Source of the DNA: Pseudomonas sp. B20(2017)
GTDB taxonomy: Bacteria > Pseudomonadota > Gammaproteobacteria > Pseudomonadales > Pseudomonadaceae
Direction of reading: 5' to 3'
Assembly (NCBI RefSeq): GCF_002113125.1
Contig: NZ_NEJP01000021.1
Location: 49,700-113,699, forward strand
Length of the DNA: 64,000 nt
In this document: positions 17,314 to 26,625 of the stretch, one piece after another
Layout of the letters: each line of letters starts with the position of its first letter
How positions within the stretch are numbered: the first letter of the stretch is position 1
Notes under the pieces: generated by a model
Seen by the model: the letters and a program-made list of their open reading frames with translations, nothing else
The model's database searches: none
Told to the model about the DNA's origin: nothing
Program-made: the position numbers and the translations under genes

Positions 17314-18037
17314 AATTTCCGCCCTGCATAAATACTACGGCGATCACCACGTGCTCAAAGGCATCGACCTGAGCGTCGAGGAAGGCCAGGTGGTGGCGAT
17401 CATCGGCCGCAGCGGCTCGGGCAAATCCACCCTGCTGCGCACCCTCAATGGCCTGGAATCGATCAACGACGGCGTGATCGAAGTCGACGGCGAATACCTC
17501 GACGCCGCCCGCGCCGACCTGCGCAGCCTGCGGCAGAAAGTCGGGATGGTGTTTCAGCAGTTCAACCTGTTTCCGCACCTGACAGTGGGCGAAAACGTGA
17601 TGCTTGCGCCGCAAGTAGTGCAGAAAGTGCCGAAAGCCGAGGCTGCGGAACTGGCGCGGCAGATGCTGAAACGTGTGGGTCTGGGCGAGAAGTTCGATGC
17701 GTTCCCGGAGCGACTCTCGGGCGGCCAGCAACAACGCGTGGCGATTGCCCGGGCGCTGGCGATGTCGCCGAAGGTGCTGCTGTGCGACGAGATCACCTCG
17801 GCGCTGGACCCGGAGCTGGTCAACGAAGTGCTGAGCGTGGTCCGCCAACTCGCGAAAGAAGGCATGACGCTGATCATGGTCACCCACGAAATGCGCTTCG
17901 CCCGGGAGGTCGGGGACAAACTGGTGTTCATGCACCAGGGCAAGGTGCACGAGATGGGGGATCCGAAAGTGCTGTTTGCCGATCCGCAGACGCCGGAGCT
18001 GGCGAACTTCATTGGCACCGTGGAAGCGACAGCCTGA
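17300..18037 (+). CDS. Amino-acid ABC transporter ATP-binding protein
   Basis: A 245-residue ATPase starting MPLLRISALHKYYGDHHVLK; the start at 17300 follows GGAG and overlaps the permease end. Walker A is GRSGSGKST (36-44), the signature LSGGQQQRVAIARAL, Walker B VLLCDEITSALDPE (Ile where Pro is usual), and the H-loop MVTHEM. It energises the importer formed with the two permeases and the binding protein upstream. It is last in the operon and followed by a REP pair rather than an obvious T-tailed terminator. Confidence 0.94.
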   Translation: MPLLRISALHKYYGDHHVLKGIDLSVEEGQVVAIIGRSGSGKSTLLRTLNGLESINDGVIEVDGEYLDAARADLRSLRQKVGMVFQQFNLFPHLTVGENVMLAPQVVQKVPKAEAAELARQMLKRVGLGEKFDAFPERLSGGQQQRVAIARALAMSPKVLLCDEITSALDPELVNEVLSVVRQLAKEGMTLIMVTHEMRFAREVGDKLVFMHQGKVHEMGDPKVLFADPQTPELANFIGTVEATA

Positions 18038-18065
18038 GGGCTCTGCGGGGGCCTGACGGACGCCT

Positions 18066-18128
18066 TCGCGAGCAAGCTCGCTCCCACAAAGGAACGCGTA
18101 GCCCTGTGGGAGCGAGCTTGCTCGCGAA
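18066..18128. repeat. REP element pair
   Basis: TTCGCGAGCAAGCTCGCTCCCAC (18065-18087) and its inverted copy (about 18105-18127) with a short spacer, between the ABC operon and ppx. Same REP class as at 2734-2826. Confidence 0.9.
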
Positions 18129-18245
18129 TGGCCGCGCCGCGGTCTTGAGACTTTATGCGCAGGATCAAGGGTTTGAACCCTGCGCGTTGGCGCCAGCGTT
18201 TGATCGTGGCACGATGGCGGGGTTATCGACCGAGACCCCCTGACC

Positions 18246-19748
18246 ATGCCCCAATCCCAAGCCAAGAATCTGTCCCTGATCGCCGCGATCGACCTGGGCT
18301 CCAACAGCTTCCATATGGTCGTGGCCAAGGCCCAGAACGGCGAAATCCGTATTCTCGAACGTCTCGGGGAAAAGGTTCAGCTGGCCGCCGGCATCGACGA
18401 TGAGCGCCAGCTCAACGAAGAATCCATGCAGCGCGGGCTCGACTGCCTCAAGCGCTTTGCCCAACTGATCAACGGCATGCCGCTGGGCGCCGTGCGGATC
18501 GTCGGCACCAACGCCCTGCGCGAGGCGCGCAACCGTGGCGAATTCATCCGCCGCGCCGAAGACATCCTCGGCCATCCGGTGGAAGTCATCTCCGGCCGTG
18601 AAGAGGCCCGCCTGATCTACCTCGGCGTGTCCCACACCCTCGCCGACACCCCGGGTAAACGCCTGGTCGCCGACATCGGCGGCGGCAGTACCGAATTCAT
18701 CATCGGCCAGCGTTTCGAACCGCTGCTGCGCGAAAGCCTGCAAATGGGCTGCGTGAGTTTCACCCAGCGCTATTTCAAGGACGGCAAGATCACTCCGGCC
18801 CGCTACGCCCAGGCGTACACGGCGGCGCGGCTGGAAATCATGAGCATCGAACACGCCCTGCACCGCCTGACCTGGGATGAAGCCATCGGCTCCTCGGGCA
18901 CCATCCGCGCCATCGGCTTGGCGCTGAAGGCCGGCGGTCACGGCACCGGCGAAGTGAATGCCGAAGGTCTGGCGTGGCTCAAGCGCCGCCTGTTCAAGCT
19001 CGGCGATGTCGACAAGATCGATTTTGAAGGCATCAAGCCGGATCGTCGGGCGATCTTCCCGGCGGGCCTAGCGATTCTCGAAGCGATCTTCGATGCTCTC
19101 GAACTGCAACGCATGGATCACTGCGAAGGCGCGCTGCGTGAAGGCGTGCTGTATGACCTGCTGGGTCGCCATCACCACGAAGACGTGCGCGAACGCACCC
19201 TGACCTCGCTGATGGAGCGCTACCACGTCGACCTGGAACAGGCCGCACGCGTCGAGCGCAAAGCTCTGCATGCGTTCGATCAAGTGGCCGTGGATTGGGA
19301 GCTGGACGACGGTATCTGGCGCGAACTACTGGGATGGGCGGCGAAAGTGCACGAAGTCGGGCTCGACATCGCTCACTATCACTACCACAAGCACGGCGCT
19401 TACCTCATTGAGCACTCGGACCTCGCCGGGTTCTCCCGCGAAGACCAGCAAATGCTCGCCCTGCTGGTGCGCGGCCACCGCCGCAACATCCCCAAGGACA
19501 AGTTTGCCGAGTTCGGCGACGACGGCGACAAGCTGATCCGCCTGTGCGTGCTGCTGCGTTTCGCCATCCTCTTCCACCACATCCGTGGCACCCAGGCGAT
19601 GCCGCAAGTGGCGCTGCATGCCAACGGCAACCACCTCGATGTGGAATTCCCGGAAAACTGGCTGGATGAAAACCAGCTGACCCAGGCCGATTTCGGGCTT
19701 GAGGCCGAGTGGCTGACGCGGGTGGGGATTGTCCTGACCGTACACTGA
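18246..19748 (+). CDS. ppx: Exopolyphosphatase
   Basis: A 500-residue enzyme of the Ppx/GppA family that releases phosphate from polyphosphate ends. The ASKHA nucleotide/phosphate fold shows AIDLGSNSFHMVVAKAQNGE (about 14-33), SGREEARLIYLGV and the second phosphate loop VADIGGGSTEFIIG (about 141-154). The C-terminal HD-like region contains HEVGLDIAHYHYHKHGAYLI. The length matches E. coli Ppx (513). It converges on ppk with a shared terminator, so the two opposing activities are transcribed separately here, unlike the E. coli ppk-ppx operon. Confidence 0.96.
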   Translation: MPQSQAKNLSLIAAIDLGSNSFHMVVAKAQNGEIRILERLGEKVQLAAGIDDERQLNEESMQRGLDCLKRFAQLINGMPLGAVRIVGTNALREARNRGEFIRRAEDILGHPVEVISGREEARLIYLGVSHTLADTPGKRLVADIGGGSTEFIIGQRFEPLLRESLQMGCVSFTQRYFKDGKITPARYAQAYTAARLEIMSIEHALHRLTWDEAIGSSGTIRAIGLALKAGGHGTGEVNAEGLAWLKRRLFKLGDVDKIDFEGIKPDRRAIFPAGLAILEAIFDALELQRMDHCEGALREGVLYDLLGRHHHEDVRERTLTSLMERYHVDLEQAARVERKALHAFDQVAVDWELDDGIWRELLGWAAKVHEVGLDIAHYHYHKHGAYLIEHSDLAGFSREDQQMLALLVRGHRRNIPKDKFAEFGDDGDKLIRLCVLLRFAILFHHIRGTQAMPQVALHANGNHLDVEFPENWLDENQLTQADFGLEAEWLTRVGIVLTVH

Positions 19749-19763
19749 GTAACCGGCAGGTAC

Positions 19764-19795
19764 AAAAAAGGCGATCCGGATGGATCGCCTTTTTT
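19764..19795. terminator. Bidirectional terminator between ppx and ppk
   Basis: AAAAAAGGCGATCC / GGATCGCCTTTTTT hairpin, with an A tract on one side and a T tract on the other, centred between the converging stops. Confidence 0.9.
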
Positions 19796-19814
19796 ATTGT
19801 TCCGAAATCTTCGG

Positions 19815-22040
19815 TCAGCTGCTCACCGGCAAAATCGGGCTGCCCAACCGCTCCAGCAACGTCGCCTGCGCACTGCGCGGGTTCTGGTTGCCGGTCGGCG
19901 TGTTGCGGATGTAGCGACCGTCCGATTGCAGGCTCCAGCTGTGGGTGTTGTCGGTCAGGTACAGCTCCAGCTCTTTCTTGACCCGGGTCAGCAGCTTCTT
20001 GCCTTCCACCGGGAAGCAAGTCTCGACGCGCTTGTCGAGGTTGCGCTCCATCCAGTCGGCGCTGGACAGGAACATCTGCTCCTCGCCACCGTTGAGGAAG
20101 TAGAACACCCGGGTGTGCTCAAGGAAGCGGCCGATGATCGAGCGCACGTGAATGTTGTGCGAAACCCCGGCGATGCCTGGACGCAGACAGCACATGCCGC
20201 GCACCACCAGATCGATGCGCACACCGGACTGGCTGGCCTTGTACAGCGCGCGAATGATCTTCGGATCGGTCAGCGAGTTGAACTTGGCGATGATGTGCGC
20301 CGGTTTGCCGTCGAGCGCAAATTGCGTCTCGCGGGTGATCATGTCGAGCATGCCCTTCTTCAGGGTGAACGGAGCATGCAGCAGCTTCTTCATGCGCAGC
20401 GTCTTGCCCATGCCGATCAACTGGCTGAACAGTTTGCCAACGTCTTCGCACAAGGCGTCGTCGGAAGTCAGCAGGCTGTAGTCGGTGTACAGACGGGCGT
20501 TGCCGGCGTGGTAGTTACCGGTGCCGAGGTGCGCGTAACGCACGATCTCGCCGGCCTCGCGACGCAGGATCAGCATCATCTTGGCGTGGGTCTTGAAGCC
20601 GACCACGCCGTAGATCACCACCGCACCGGCCGCTTGCAGACGGCTGGCCAGTTGCAGGTTGGACTCTTCGTCGAAGCGCGCACGCAACTCAATGACCGCT
20701 GTCACTTCCTTGCCGTTACGCGCGGCGTCCACCAGCGCATCGACGATTTCCGAGTTGGCGCCGGAACGGTACAGGGTCTGGCGCACCGCCAGAACATGCG
20801 GATCCTTGGCAGCCTGGCGCAGCAGGTCGACCACCGGGGTGAACGACTCGAACGGGTGCAGCAGCAGGATGTCCTGCTTGCTGATCACGCTGAAAATGTT
20901 CTCGCTGTTTTGCAGCAGTTTCGGGATCTGCGGCGTGAACGGCGTGTATTGCAGTTCCGGATGGCTGTCCAGCCCGGTGATGCTGAACAGACGCGTCAGG
21001 TTCACCGGACCGTTGACCTGGTACAGCTCGGTCTCGCTCAGGTTGAACTGCTTGAGCAGGTAGTCCGACAGGTGTTTCGGGCAAGTGTCGGCGACTTCCA
21101 GGCGCACGGCGTCACCGTAACGACGGGAGAACAACTCGCCACGCAGAGCACGGGCCAGGTCTTCGACGTCTTCGGAGTCGAGCGCAAGGTCGGCATTTCG
21201 GGTCAGACGGAACTGGTAGCAGCCCTTGACCTTCATGCCCTGGAACAGGTCATCGGCGTGGGCGTGGATCATCGACGACAGGAACACATAGTTGTCGCCA
21301 GGGCCGCCGACTTCTTCCGGCACCTTGATGATCCGCGGCAGCAGGCGCGGCGCCGGGATGATCGCCAGACCGGAATCGCGCCCGAACGCGTCGATACCTT
21401 CGAGCTCGACGATAAAGTTCAGGCTCTTGTTCACCAGCAACGGGAACGGGTGCGTCGGGTCGAGGCCGATCGGGGTGATGATCGGCGCGATCTCGTCGCG
21501 GAAATAGCGGCGAACCCAGGTCTTGAGCTTGGTCGTCCAGTTGCGCCGACGGATGAAGCGCACCTGATGCTTTTCCAGCTCCGGCAACAGAATGTCGTTG
21601 AGAATCGCGTACTGGCGGTCCACGTGACCGTGCACCAGCTCGCTGATGCGGGCCAGGGCCTGATGCGGTTGCAGGCCGTCTGCGCCGGCCTGTTCACGGG
21701 CGAAGGTGATCTGCTTCTTGAGGCCGGCGACGCGGATTTCAAAGAATTCGTCGAGGTTGCTGGAGAAGATCAGCAGGAACTTCAGCCGCTCCAGCAACGG
21801 ATAGGACTCGTCCAGCGCCTGTTCCAGCACGCGGATGTTGAACTGCAGTTGCGACAACTCACGGTGGATGTACAGGCTGCTGTCATCCAGGCCGGGAATC
21901 GCGATCGCCGGGACCGCCGCTGCGGCTTCTGTGGCCGGCGCGGGTGGCGCAGGCTCCAGTTCCGGCGGGGTTTCGGTAATCTGCTCGACCACGGGTTGAG
22001 CTTCTTTTACGGCAACTTCAGTGAGTCCTTCGGTATTCAT
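19815..22040 (-). CDS. ppk: Polyphosphate kinase 1
   Basis: A 741-residue enzyme that builds polyphosphate from ATP. Conserved regions include IHRELSQLQFNIRVLEQA (58-75), SSNLDEFFEIRVAGLKKQ (93-110), and the catalytic segment YGVVGFKTHAKMMLILRRE, where H485 aligns with the autophosphorylated histidine; HLGTGNYH follows. Compared with E. coli PPK (688) there is an N-terminal extension of about 50 residues rich in Pro, Ala and Glu (TETPPELEPAPPAPATEAAA), probably disordered. It converges on ppx; hemB lies upstream in the same orientation, 18 bases away. Confidence 0.96.
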   Translation of the reverse strand: MNTEGLTEVAVKEAQPVVEQITETPPELEPAPPAPATEAAAAVPAIAIPGLDDSSLYIHRELSQLQFNIRVLEQALDESYPLLERLKFLLIFSSNLDEFFEIRVAGLKKQITFAREQAGADGLQPHQALARISELVHGHVDRQYAILNDILLPELEKHQVRFIRRRNWTTKLKTWVRRYFRDEIAPIITPIGLDPTHPFPLLVNKSLNFIVELEGIDAFGRDSGLAIIPAPRLLPRIIKVPEEVGGPGDNYVFLSSMIHAHADDLFQGMKVKGCYQFRLTRNADLALDSEDVEDLARALRGELFSRRYGDAVRLEVADTCPKHLSDYLLKQFNLSETELYQVNGPVNLTRLFSITGLDSHPELQYTPFTPQIPKLLQNSENIFSVISKQDILLLHPFESFTPVVDLLRQAAKDPHVLAVRQTLYRSGANSEIVDALVDAARNGKEVTAVIELRARFDEESNLQLASRLQAAGAVVIYGVVGFKTHAKMMLILRREAGEIVRYAHLGTGNYHAGNARLYTDYSLLTSDDALCEDVGKLFSQLIGMGKTLRMKKLLHAPFTLKKGMLDMITRETQFALDGKPAHIIAKFNSLTDPKIIRALYKASQSGVRIDLVVRGMCCLRPGIAGVSHNIHVRSIIGRFLEHTRVFYFLNGGEEQMFLSSADWMERNLDKRVETCFPVEGKKLLTRVKKELELYLTDNTHSWSLQSDGRYIRNTPTGNQNPRSAQATLLERLGSPILPVSS

Positions 22041-22058
22041 CGAATGTTCCTGGGAGGG

Positions 22059-23072
22059 CTATTTCTGCTCTCGTAACAATTGAGCGGCACGGACAGCAAA
22101 GTAAGTCAGGATGCCATCAGCGCCGGCACGTTTAAAGGCGGTCAGGGATTCGAGGATCACGCCTTCGCTCAACCAGCCATTCTGGATCGCCGCCATGTGC
22201 ATGGCGTATTCGCCGCTTACTTGATAGACGAAAGTCGGCACTTTGAAGGCATCTTTTACCCGGAACAGAATGTCCAGGTACGGCATGCCGGGTTTGACCA
22301 TGACCATGTCCGCGCCTTCAGACAAGTCCGCGCCCACTTCGTGCAGCGCTTCGTCGCTGTTGGCCGGGTCCATCTGATAGGAGGCCTTGTTCGCCTTGCC
22401 CAGGTTCGCGGCCGAGCCGACAGCATCGCGAAACGGGCCGTAATAGGCGCTGGCGTACTTGGCCGAATAGGCCATGATCCGCACGTTGACGTGACCGGCC
22501 AGCTCCAGCGCTTCGCGGATCGCCTGAATGCGGCCGTCCATCATGTCCGACGGGGCAACCACCTGGGCGCCCGCAGCGGCGTGGGACAAGGCCTGTTTGA
22601 CCAGTGCATCGACGGTGATGTCGTTCTGCACATAGCCTTCTTCATCGAGAATGCCGTCCTGACCGTGAGTGGTGAACGGGTCGAGGGCAACGTCGGTGAT
22701 CACGCCGAGCTCGGGGAACCGGTCACGCAGCGCACGGGTGGCGCGCTGGGCGATACCTTCGGGATTCCAGGCTTCGGCGGCGTCGAGGGATTTGAGTTCG
22801 GGCGGGGTAACTGGAAACAGCGCCAGCGCCGGGATCCCCAGTTCGACCCATTTCGCCGCTTCTTCAAGCAGCAGGTCGATGGTCAGGCGCTCGACACCCG
22901 GCATCGAGGCCACGGCTTCGCGGCGGTTTTCACCGTCGAGCACGAACACCGGCAGGATCAGGTCATCGACCGTCAACACATTCTCACGCACCAGCCGCCG
23001 GGAAAAATCATCACGACGATTGCGACGCAGACGGGTGGCAGGGAACAGACGATTGGCTGGGGTAAAGCTCAC
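22059..23072 (-). CDS. hemB: Delta-aminolevulinic acid dehydratase (porphobilinogen synthase)
   Basis: A 337-residue enzyme joining two 5-aminolevulinate molecules into porphobilinogen. The start is the GTG at 23072 (reads as MSFTPANRLFPATRLRRN) after GGAG; longer in-frame starts lack support. The active-site lysines lie in MAYSAKYASAYYGPFRDA and MVMVKPGMPYLD. The metal-site segment DVALDPFTTHGQDGI has Asp where zinc-dependent enzymes have Cys, the magnesium-dependent class known in P. aeruginosa. ppk follows after 18 bases on the same strand. Confidence 0.96.
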   Translation of the reverse strand: MSFTPANRLFPATRLRRNRRDDFSRRLVRENVLTVDDLILPVFVLDGENRREAVASMPGVERLTIDLLLEEAAKWVELGIPALALFPVTPPELKSLDAAEAWNPEGIAQRATRALRDRFPELGVITDVALDPFTTHGQDGILDEEGYVQNDITVDALVKQALSHAAAGAQVVAPSDMMDGRIQAIREALELAGHVNVRIMAYSAKYASAYYGPFRDAVGSAANLGKANKASYQMDPANSDEALHEVGADLSEGADMVMVKPGMPYLDILFRVKDAFKVPTFVYQVSGEYAMHMAAIQNGWLSEGVILESLTAFKRAGADGILTYFAVRAAQLLREQK

Positions 23073-23279
23073 GGCAGACTCCTGAGCCCGCGCAAACGGG
23101 CGAGCGTGACAGTTATAGACGGCCATTATGACGAACAGATGACAGTTGTGTGAGACCTGTGACGTGTAGTCGCATTCCATTCTCAGCGTAGGAATTGTTC
23201 ACGTCGAGACACATTTCGACACTTTCCTGAATGTGCCCGAAGGGTTAGGCTGCGCGTTCATTTCGCCAGCACCCAGACA

Positions 23280-23936
23280 ATGCTCCAACAATTTCTGCAT
23301 GACTTCGGCTACTTTGCCCTGTTTCTCGGCACGTTTTTCGAAGGCGAAACCATCCTGGTGCTCGCGGGCTTCCTCGCGTTCCGTGAATACATGGACATCA
23401 AACTGGTGGTGGTCGTGGCGTTCTTCGGCAGCTATGCCGGCGATCAGCTGTGGTACTTCCTGGGCCGCAAGCACGGGCGCAAATTGCTGGCGCGCAAACC
23501 GCGCTGGCAGATGATGGGCGACCGCGCGCTGGAACACATCCGCAAGCACCCGGACATCTGGGTCTTGAGCTTCCGCTTCGTGTACGGCCTGCGTACGGTG
23601 ATGCCGGTGGCGATCGGCCTGTCGGGCTATCCGCCGGGACGTTATCTGCTGTTGAACGGTATCGGCGCCGCGATCTGGGCCACCGCCCTGGCCGCTGCCG
23701 CCTACCATTTCGGCGCCGTGCTCGAAGGCATGCTCGGCAGCATCAAGAAGTATGAGTTGTGGGTGCTGGGCGCGCTGCTGGTGCTCGGTCTGGGCCTGTG
23801 GCTGCGCCGCCGGTTCAAGAATGCCCGGCTGGCGAAAAAGGTCTACGAAGAAGAACAGGCCGAGCAACTGGCCAAAGCCGAACGGCACACAGCCGAAGTG
23901 GCCAAGACCGCCGACCCTAAGACGCCAGCCGAGTAA
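23280..23936 (+). CDS. DedA family membrane protein
   Basis: A 218-residue inner-membrane protein starting MLQQFLHDFGYFALFLGTFF. Family landmarks are FEGETILVLAGFLAF (about 20-34), GDQLWYFLGRKHGRKLL (about 57-73) and FRFVYGLRTVMPVAIGLSGY (about 98-117). DedA/VTT-domain proteins are implicated in phospholipid (undecaprenyl phosphate or phosphatidylethanolamine) translocation and membrane homeostasis. The C-terminal tail after residue 180 is charged and coiled-coil-like. The coding end overlaps the convergent desaturase gene by 20 bases. Confidence 0.9.
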   Translation: MLQQFLHDFGYFALFLGTFFEGETILVLAGFLAFREYMDIKLVVVVAFFGSYAGDQLWYFLGRKHGRKLLARKPRWQMMGDRALEHIRKHPDIWVLSFRFVYGLRTVMPVAIGLSGYPPGRYLLLNGIGAAIWATALAAAAYHFGAVLEGMLGSIKKYELWVLGALLVLGLGLWLRRRFKNARLAKKVYEEEQAEQLAKAERHTAEVAKTADPKTPAE

Positions 23937-25152
23937 GTCGCTGGCGGCAGCAATACAGCCCGATACCGCTGAGCAGGCTGTAACTGAGCAGGCCGACCCA
24001 CATCCCCGGGCTGGCCGGCCACAGCCCGACCAGCGGCGCCAGCCACACCAGCGGCAGGTTCGATGCCAGCCGCAGCACTTCCAGCCTCCCCGCCCACGGG
24101 CGATTCTCCAGGGCCACGCCCAACACGAACAAACCGAACGCCACCGCGCCCCAGCCCAGCACCAATGCACCGGTGGGCAGACTGTGTTCCAGATTCATCA
24201 GATAACTGCCCAGCGCCACGTAGACGCCAAACTGCAACCCCACGTACCACTGCTGACGACTGTCCAGCGGCACCTCGAATTTGCGGAACTGGCCCAGGTC
24301 CGGCTTGCTCATCGGGTACTTCGCCGCGACGTCCGCCGGACGCCAGCCAGTACGCATGAACCAGATCCGGATTTTGTCCCAGGTACGCTCGGCCCGGCGC
24401 GCGTCATCCCACAGCTGCGCGTAGAACTGCAGGTTGGCCCACAACGGATTCCAGCTCGCCAGCGGCGTGGTCACGCCGAAAATCACCGGTTCGTTGTCGT
24501 CCTCTTCCTGGAACGAGCCGAACAGACGGTCCCAAATAATGAACACCCCGCCGTAGTTGCGATCCATGTAGAGAGCGTTCTGTGCATGGTGAGCCCGATG
24601 ATTGGACGGCGTGACGAAGCACCACTCGAACCAGCCGAGCTTGGGAATGTGCCGGGTATGGACCCAGAACTGATACAGCAGATTCAGCGCCGCAACGCTG
24701 ACGAACACCAGCAGCGGCACCCCGAGCACGGCCATCGGCAGGTAGAAGATCCAGCTCAGCAGGAACCCGGTGCTGGTCTGGCGCAAGGCCGTGGAAAGGT
24801 TGTAGTCCTCGCTCTGGTGATGCACCGAATGCGCGGCCCAAAGGATGTTGCGTTCATGGCCCATGCGATGCAGCCAGTAATAGCAGAAGTCATAGAAGAC
24901 AAAGGCAAACACCCAGACCCAGACGCTGTCCGCCGGCAACCTGACCAGCGCCAGATGCTCCAGGGCAAACGCATAGGTCACCAGGCCCACACCCTTGGTC
25001 AACAGGCCGGTAGTGGTCGACAACACCCCGGTGCTGATGCTGTTCACCGCATCGGCCAGGCGATAGTTGCTCACCCCGCGCCAACGGTCGGCGATGAGCT
25101 CCACCGCAATCAATACGAAGAAAAACGGTACCGCATACAGGATGAAGTTCAT
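23917..25152 (-). CDS. Sterol desaturase/fatty acid hydroxylase family membrane protein
   Basis: A 411-residue multi-pass protein. The di-iron histidine boxes are present: HRMGHE, HSVHHQSE and NHRAHHAQN, with characteristic spacing (about residues 92-200). After the hydroxylase domain (roughly residues 1-270) the protein continues with about four further hydrophobic segments (VGLQFGVYVALGSYLM, LVLGWGAVAFGLFVLG), a C-terminal module of unknown role. It probably hydroxylates or desaturates a membrane lipid; the substrate is unknown. It overlaps dedA tail-to-tail. Confidence 0.88.
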   Translation of the reverse strand: MNFILYAVPFFFVLIAVELIADRWRGVSNYRLADAVNSISTGVLSTTTGLLTKGVGLVTYAFALEHLALVRLPADSVWVWVFAFVFYDFCYYWLHRMGHERNILWAAHSVHHQSEDYNLSTALRQTSTGFLLSWIFYLPMAVLGVPLLVFVSVAALNLLYQFWVHTRHIPKLGWFEWCFVTPSNHRAHHAQNALYMDRNYGGVFIIWDRLFGSFQEEDDNEPVIFGVTTPLASWNPLWANLQFYAQLWDDARRAERTWDKIRIWFMRTGWRPADVAAKYPMSKPDLGQFRKFEVPLDSRQQWYVGLQFGVYVALGSYLMNLEHSLPTGALVLGWGAVAFGLFVLGVALENRPWAGRLEVLRLASNLPLVWLAPLVGLWPASPGMWVGLLSYSLLSGIGLYCCRQRLTRLAS

Positions 25153-25267
25153 GACGCGCCCTGGTCGGAATCTGTAGCACAGATCCTAGGTGTAGCCGCG
25201 GCTTGATCCTATGGCAACGAACGACAAATTAGAGGACATTTAACGCCATGAATCTGGAGAGAAACCC

Positions 25268-25936
25268 ATGAGCAAAAAAGTTGCAGTGATCCTGTCCGGT
25301 TGCGGCGTGTACGACGGCGCCGAGATCCACGAGAGCGTCATCACCCTGCTGCGCCTCGACCAGCGCGGCGCCCAGGTGCAGTGCTTTGCCCCGAACATCG
25401 CGCAATTGCATGTGATCAACCACCTGACCGGCGAAGAAATGCCCGAATCGCGCAACGTGCTGGTGGAATCGGCACGCATCGCCCGGGGCAACGTCAAGGA
25501 TCTGCGCGAGGCCGATGTCGAGGACTTCGATGCGCTGATCGTGCCCGGCGGCTTTGGTGCGGCGAAAAACCTGTCGAACTTCGCGATCGAAGGCGCCGGC
25601 TGCACCGTGCAGCCGGAAGTCCTGGCGCTGGCCGAAGCCTTTGCCGAAGCGGGCAAGCCTGTTGGCCTGATCTGCATCTCGCCGGCACTGGCCGCGAAAA
25701 TCTACGGCCCGGGCGTGACCTGCACCATCGGCAACGACGCCGACACGGCCGCCGCCATGAACAAGATGGGCGCCACCCACGAAGACTGCGCGGTGACCGA
25801 CATCATCGAAGACAAGGCGCGCAAACTGGTGACCACCCCGGCCTACATGCTGGCGCAGACGATCAGCGAAGCGGCTTCGGGGATCAACAAGCTGGTGGAT
25901 CGGGTGCTAGAGCTGACCCACGAAAACGACGCCTGA
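25268..25936 (+). CDS. elbB: Isoprenoid biosynthesis glyoxalase ElbB
   Basis: A 222-residue protein of the DJ-1/PfpI superfamily: MSKKVAVILSGCGVYDGAEI at the N-terminus, IVPGGFGAAKNLSNFA (about 94-109), and the nucleophile-elbow-like GLICISPALAAKIYG (about 136-150) with Cys. ElbB homologues have weak glyoxalase activity, and the E. coli gene was linked to isoprenoid yield. The physiological role is not firmly known. It is monocistronic, with GGAGAGAAACCC before the ATG and a REP pair after the stop. Confidence 0.9.
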   Translation: MSKKVAVILSGCGVYDGAEIHESVITLLRLDQRGAQVQCFAPNIAQLHVINHLTGEEMPESRNVLVESARIARGNVKDLREADVEDFDALIVPGGFGAAKNLSNFAIEGAGCTVQPEVLALAEAFAEAGKPVGLICISPALAAKIYGPGVTCTIGNDADTAAAMNKMGATHEDCAVTDIIEDKARKLVTTPAYMLAQTISEAASGINKLVDRVLELTHENDA

Positions 25937-25960
25937 TCTCTTGGTCGAATACACACCCAA

Positions 25961-26050
25961 TGTGGGAGCGGGCTTGCTCGCGAAGACGTCAGGTCAGACA
26001 ACTATTCGTTGAATGACACACCCCCTTCGCGAGCAAGCCCGCTCCCACAG
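25961..26050. repeat. REP element pair, GGGC variant
   Basis: TGTGGGAGCGGGCTTGCTCGCGAA (25961-25984) and its inverted copy (26026-26048). This variant has GGGC in place of GAGC. It lies between the convergent elbB and yaiI genes. Confidence 0.9.
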
Positions 26051-26066
26051 AGGATTTGTGTAATGT

Positions 26067-26522
26067 TCAGGTTTTGCGGGCGAGCCTGGTGAGGATCCGG
26101 TCCAGCGCATTGGCGAACGCCTGCTTCTCCCGGTCACCAAACGGTGCCGGGCCGCCGCTGACCTGGCCCTGCTCGCGCAGGTCGGTGAACAGGTTGCGTG
26201 TCGCCAGCCGTTCACCCATGTTCTGCGCGTCGAACTCCTTGCCTCGCGGGTCCAGCGCCGCCACGCCCTTCTTCACCAGCCGGTCGGCCAGCGGGATGTC
26301 GCTGCAGATCACCAGTTCGCCCGGCACCGCGTGCTCCACCAGATAATCATCCGCCGCATCCGGACCGCTCGGCACCACGATCAGCTTGACGATCGCCAGC
26401 GCCGGTTTGCTCTGCGGCTGCCCCGCCACCAGCACTACTTCGAAGCGGCGCTTGAGGGCGAACTTCACCACCAGCTCCTTTGCCATCTTCGGGCAGGCGT
26501 CGGCATCGATCCATACGCGCAT
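26067..26522 (-). CDS. yaiI: YaiI/YqxD family protein (UPF0178)
   Basis: A 151-residue protein starting MRVWIDADACPKMAKELVV, the hallmark start of UPF0178. Acidic clusters (DADACP; CSDIPLADRLVKKG; DPRGKEF) suggest a metal-dependent PIN-like nuclease fold, but activity has not been established. The frame is open further upstream through a REP sequence; the ATG at 26522 is right for the family. A REP pair precedes it. Confidence 0.9.
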   Translation of the reverse strand: MRVWIDADACPKMAKELVVKFALKRRFEVVLVAGQPQSKPALAIVKLIVVPSGPDAADDYLVEHAVPGELVICSDIPLADRLVKKGVAALDPRGKEFDAQNMGERLATRNLFTDLREQGQVSGGPAPFGDREKQAFANALDRILTRLARKT

Positions 26523-26541
26523 GTTTTCTACCTCCAAACAA

Positions 26542-26605
26542 TTCGCGAGCAAGCTCGCTCCCACAGATTACACACCAACCCTGTGGGAGCGAGCTTGCTC
26601 GCGAA
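26542..26605. repeat. REP element pair
   Basis: TTCGCGAGCAAGCTCGCTCCCACA (26542-26565) and its inverse (about 26582-26605), spacer about 16 bases, between yaiI and the iron permease gene. Confidence 0.9.
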
Positions 26606-26625
26606 GTGAGTGCAACGAATGCTGT

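Noticed and set aside
19797..22076. 759-codon open frame on the plus strand opposite ppk
   Set aside because: Antisense shadow of a highly conserved gene in G+C-rich DNA; composition rich in His, Arg and Gln and no recognisable domain.
23752..25206. 484-codon frame opposite the membrane hydroxylase
   Set aside because: Antisense of a gene with clear di-iron histidine boxes; starts inside dedA.
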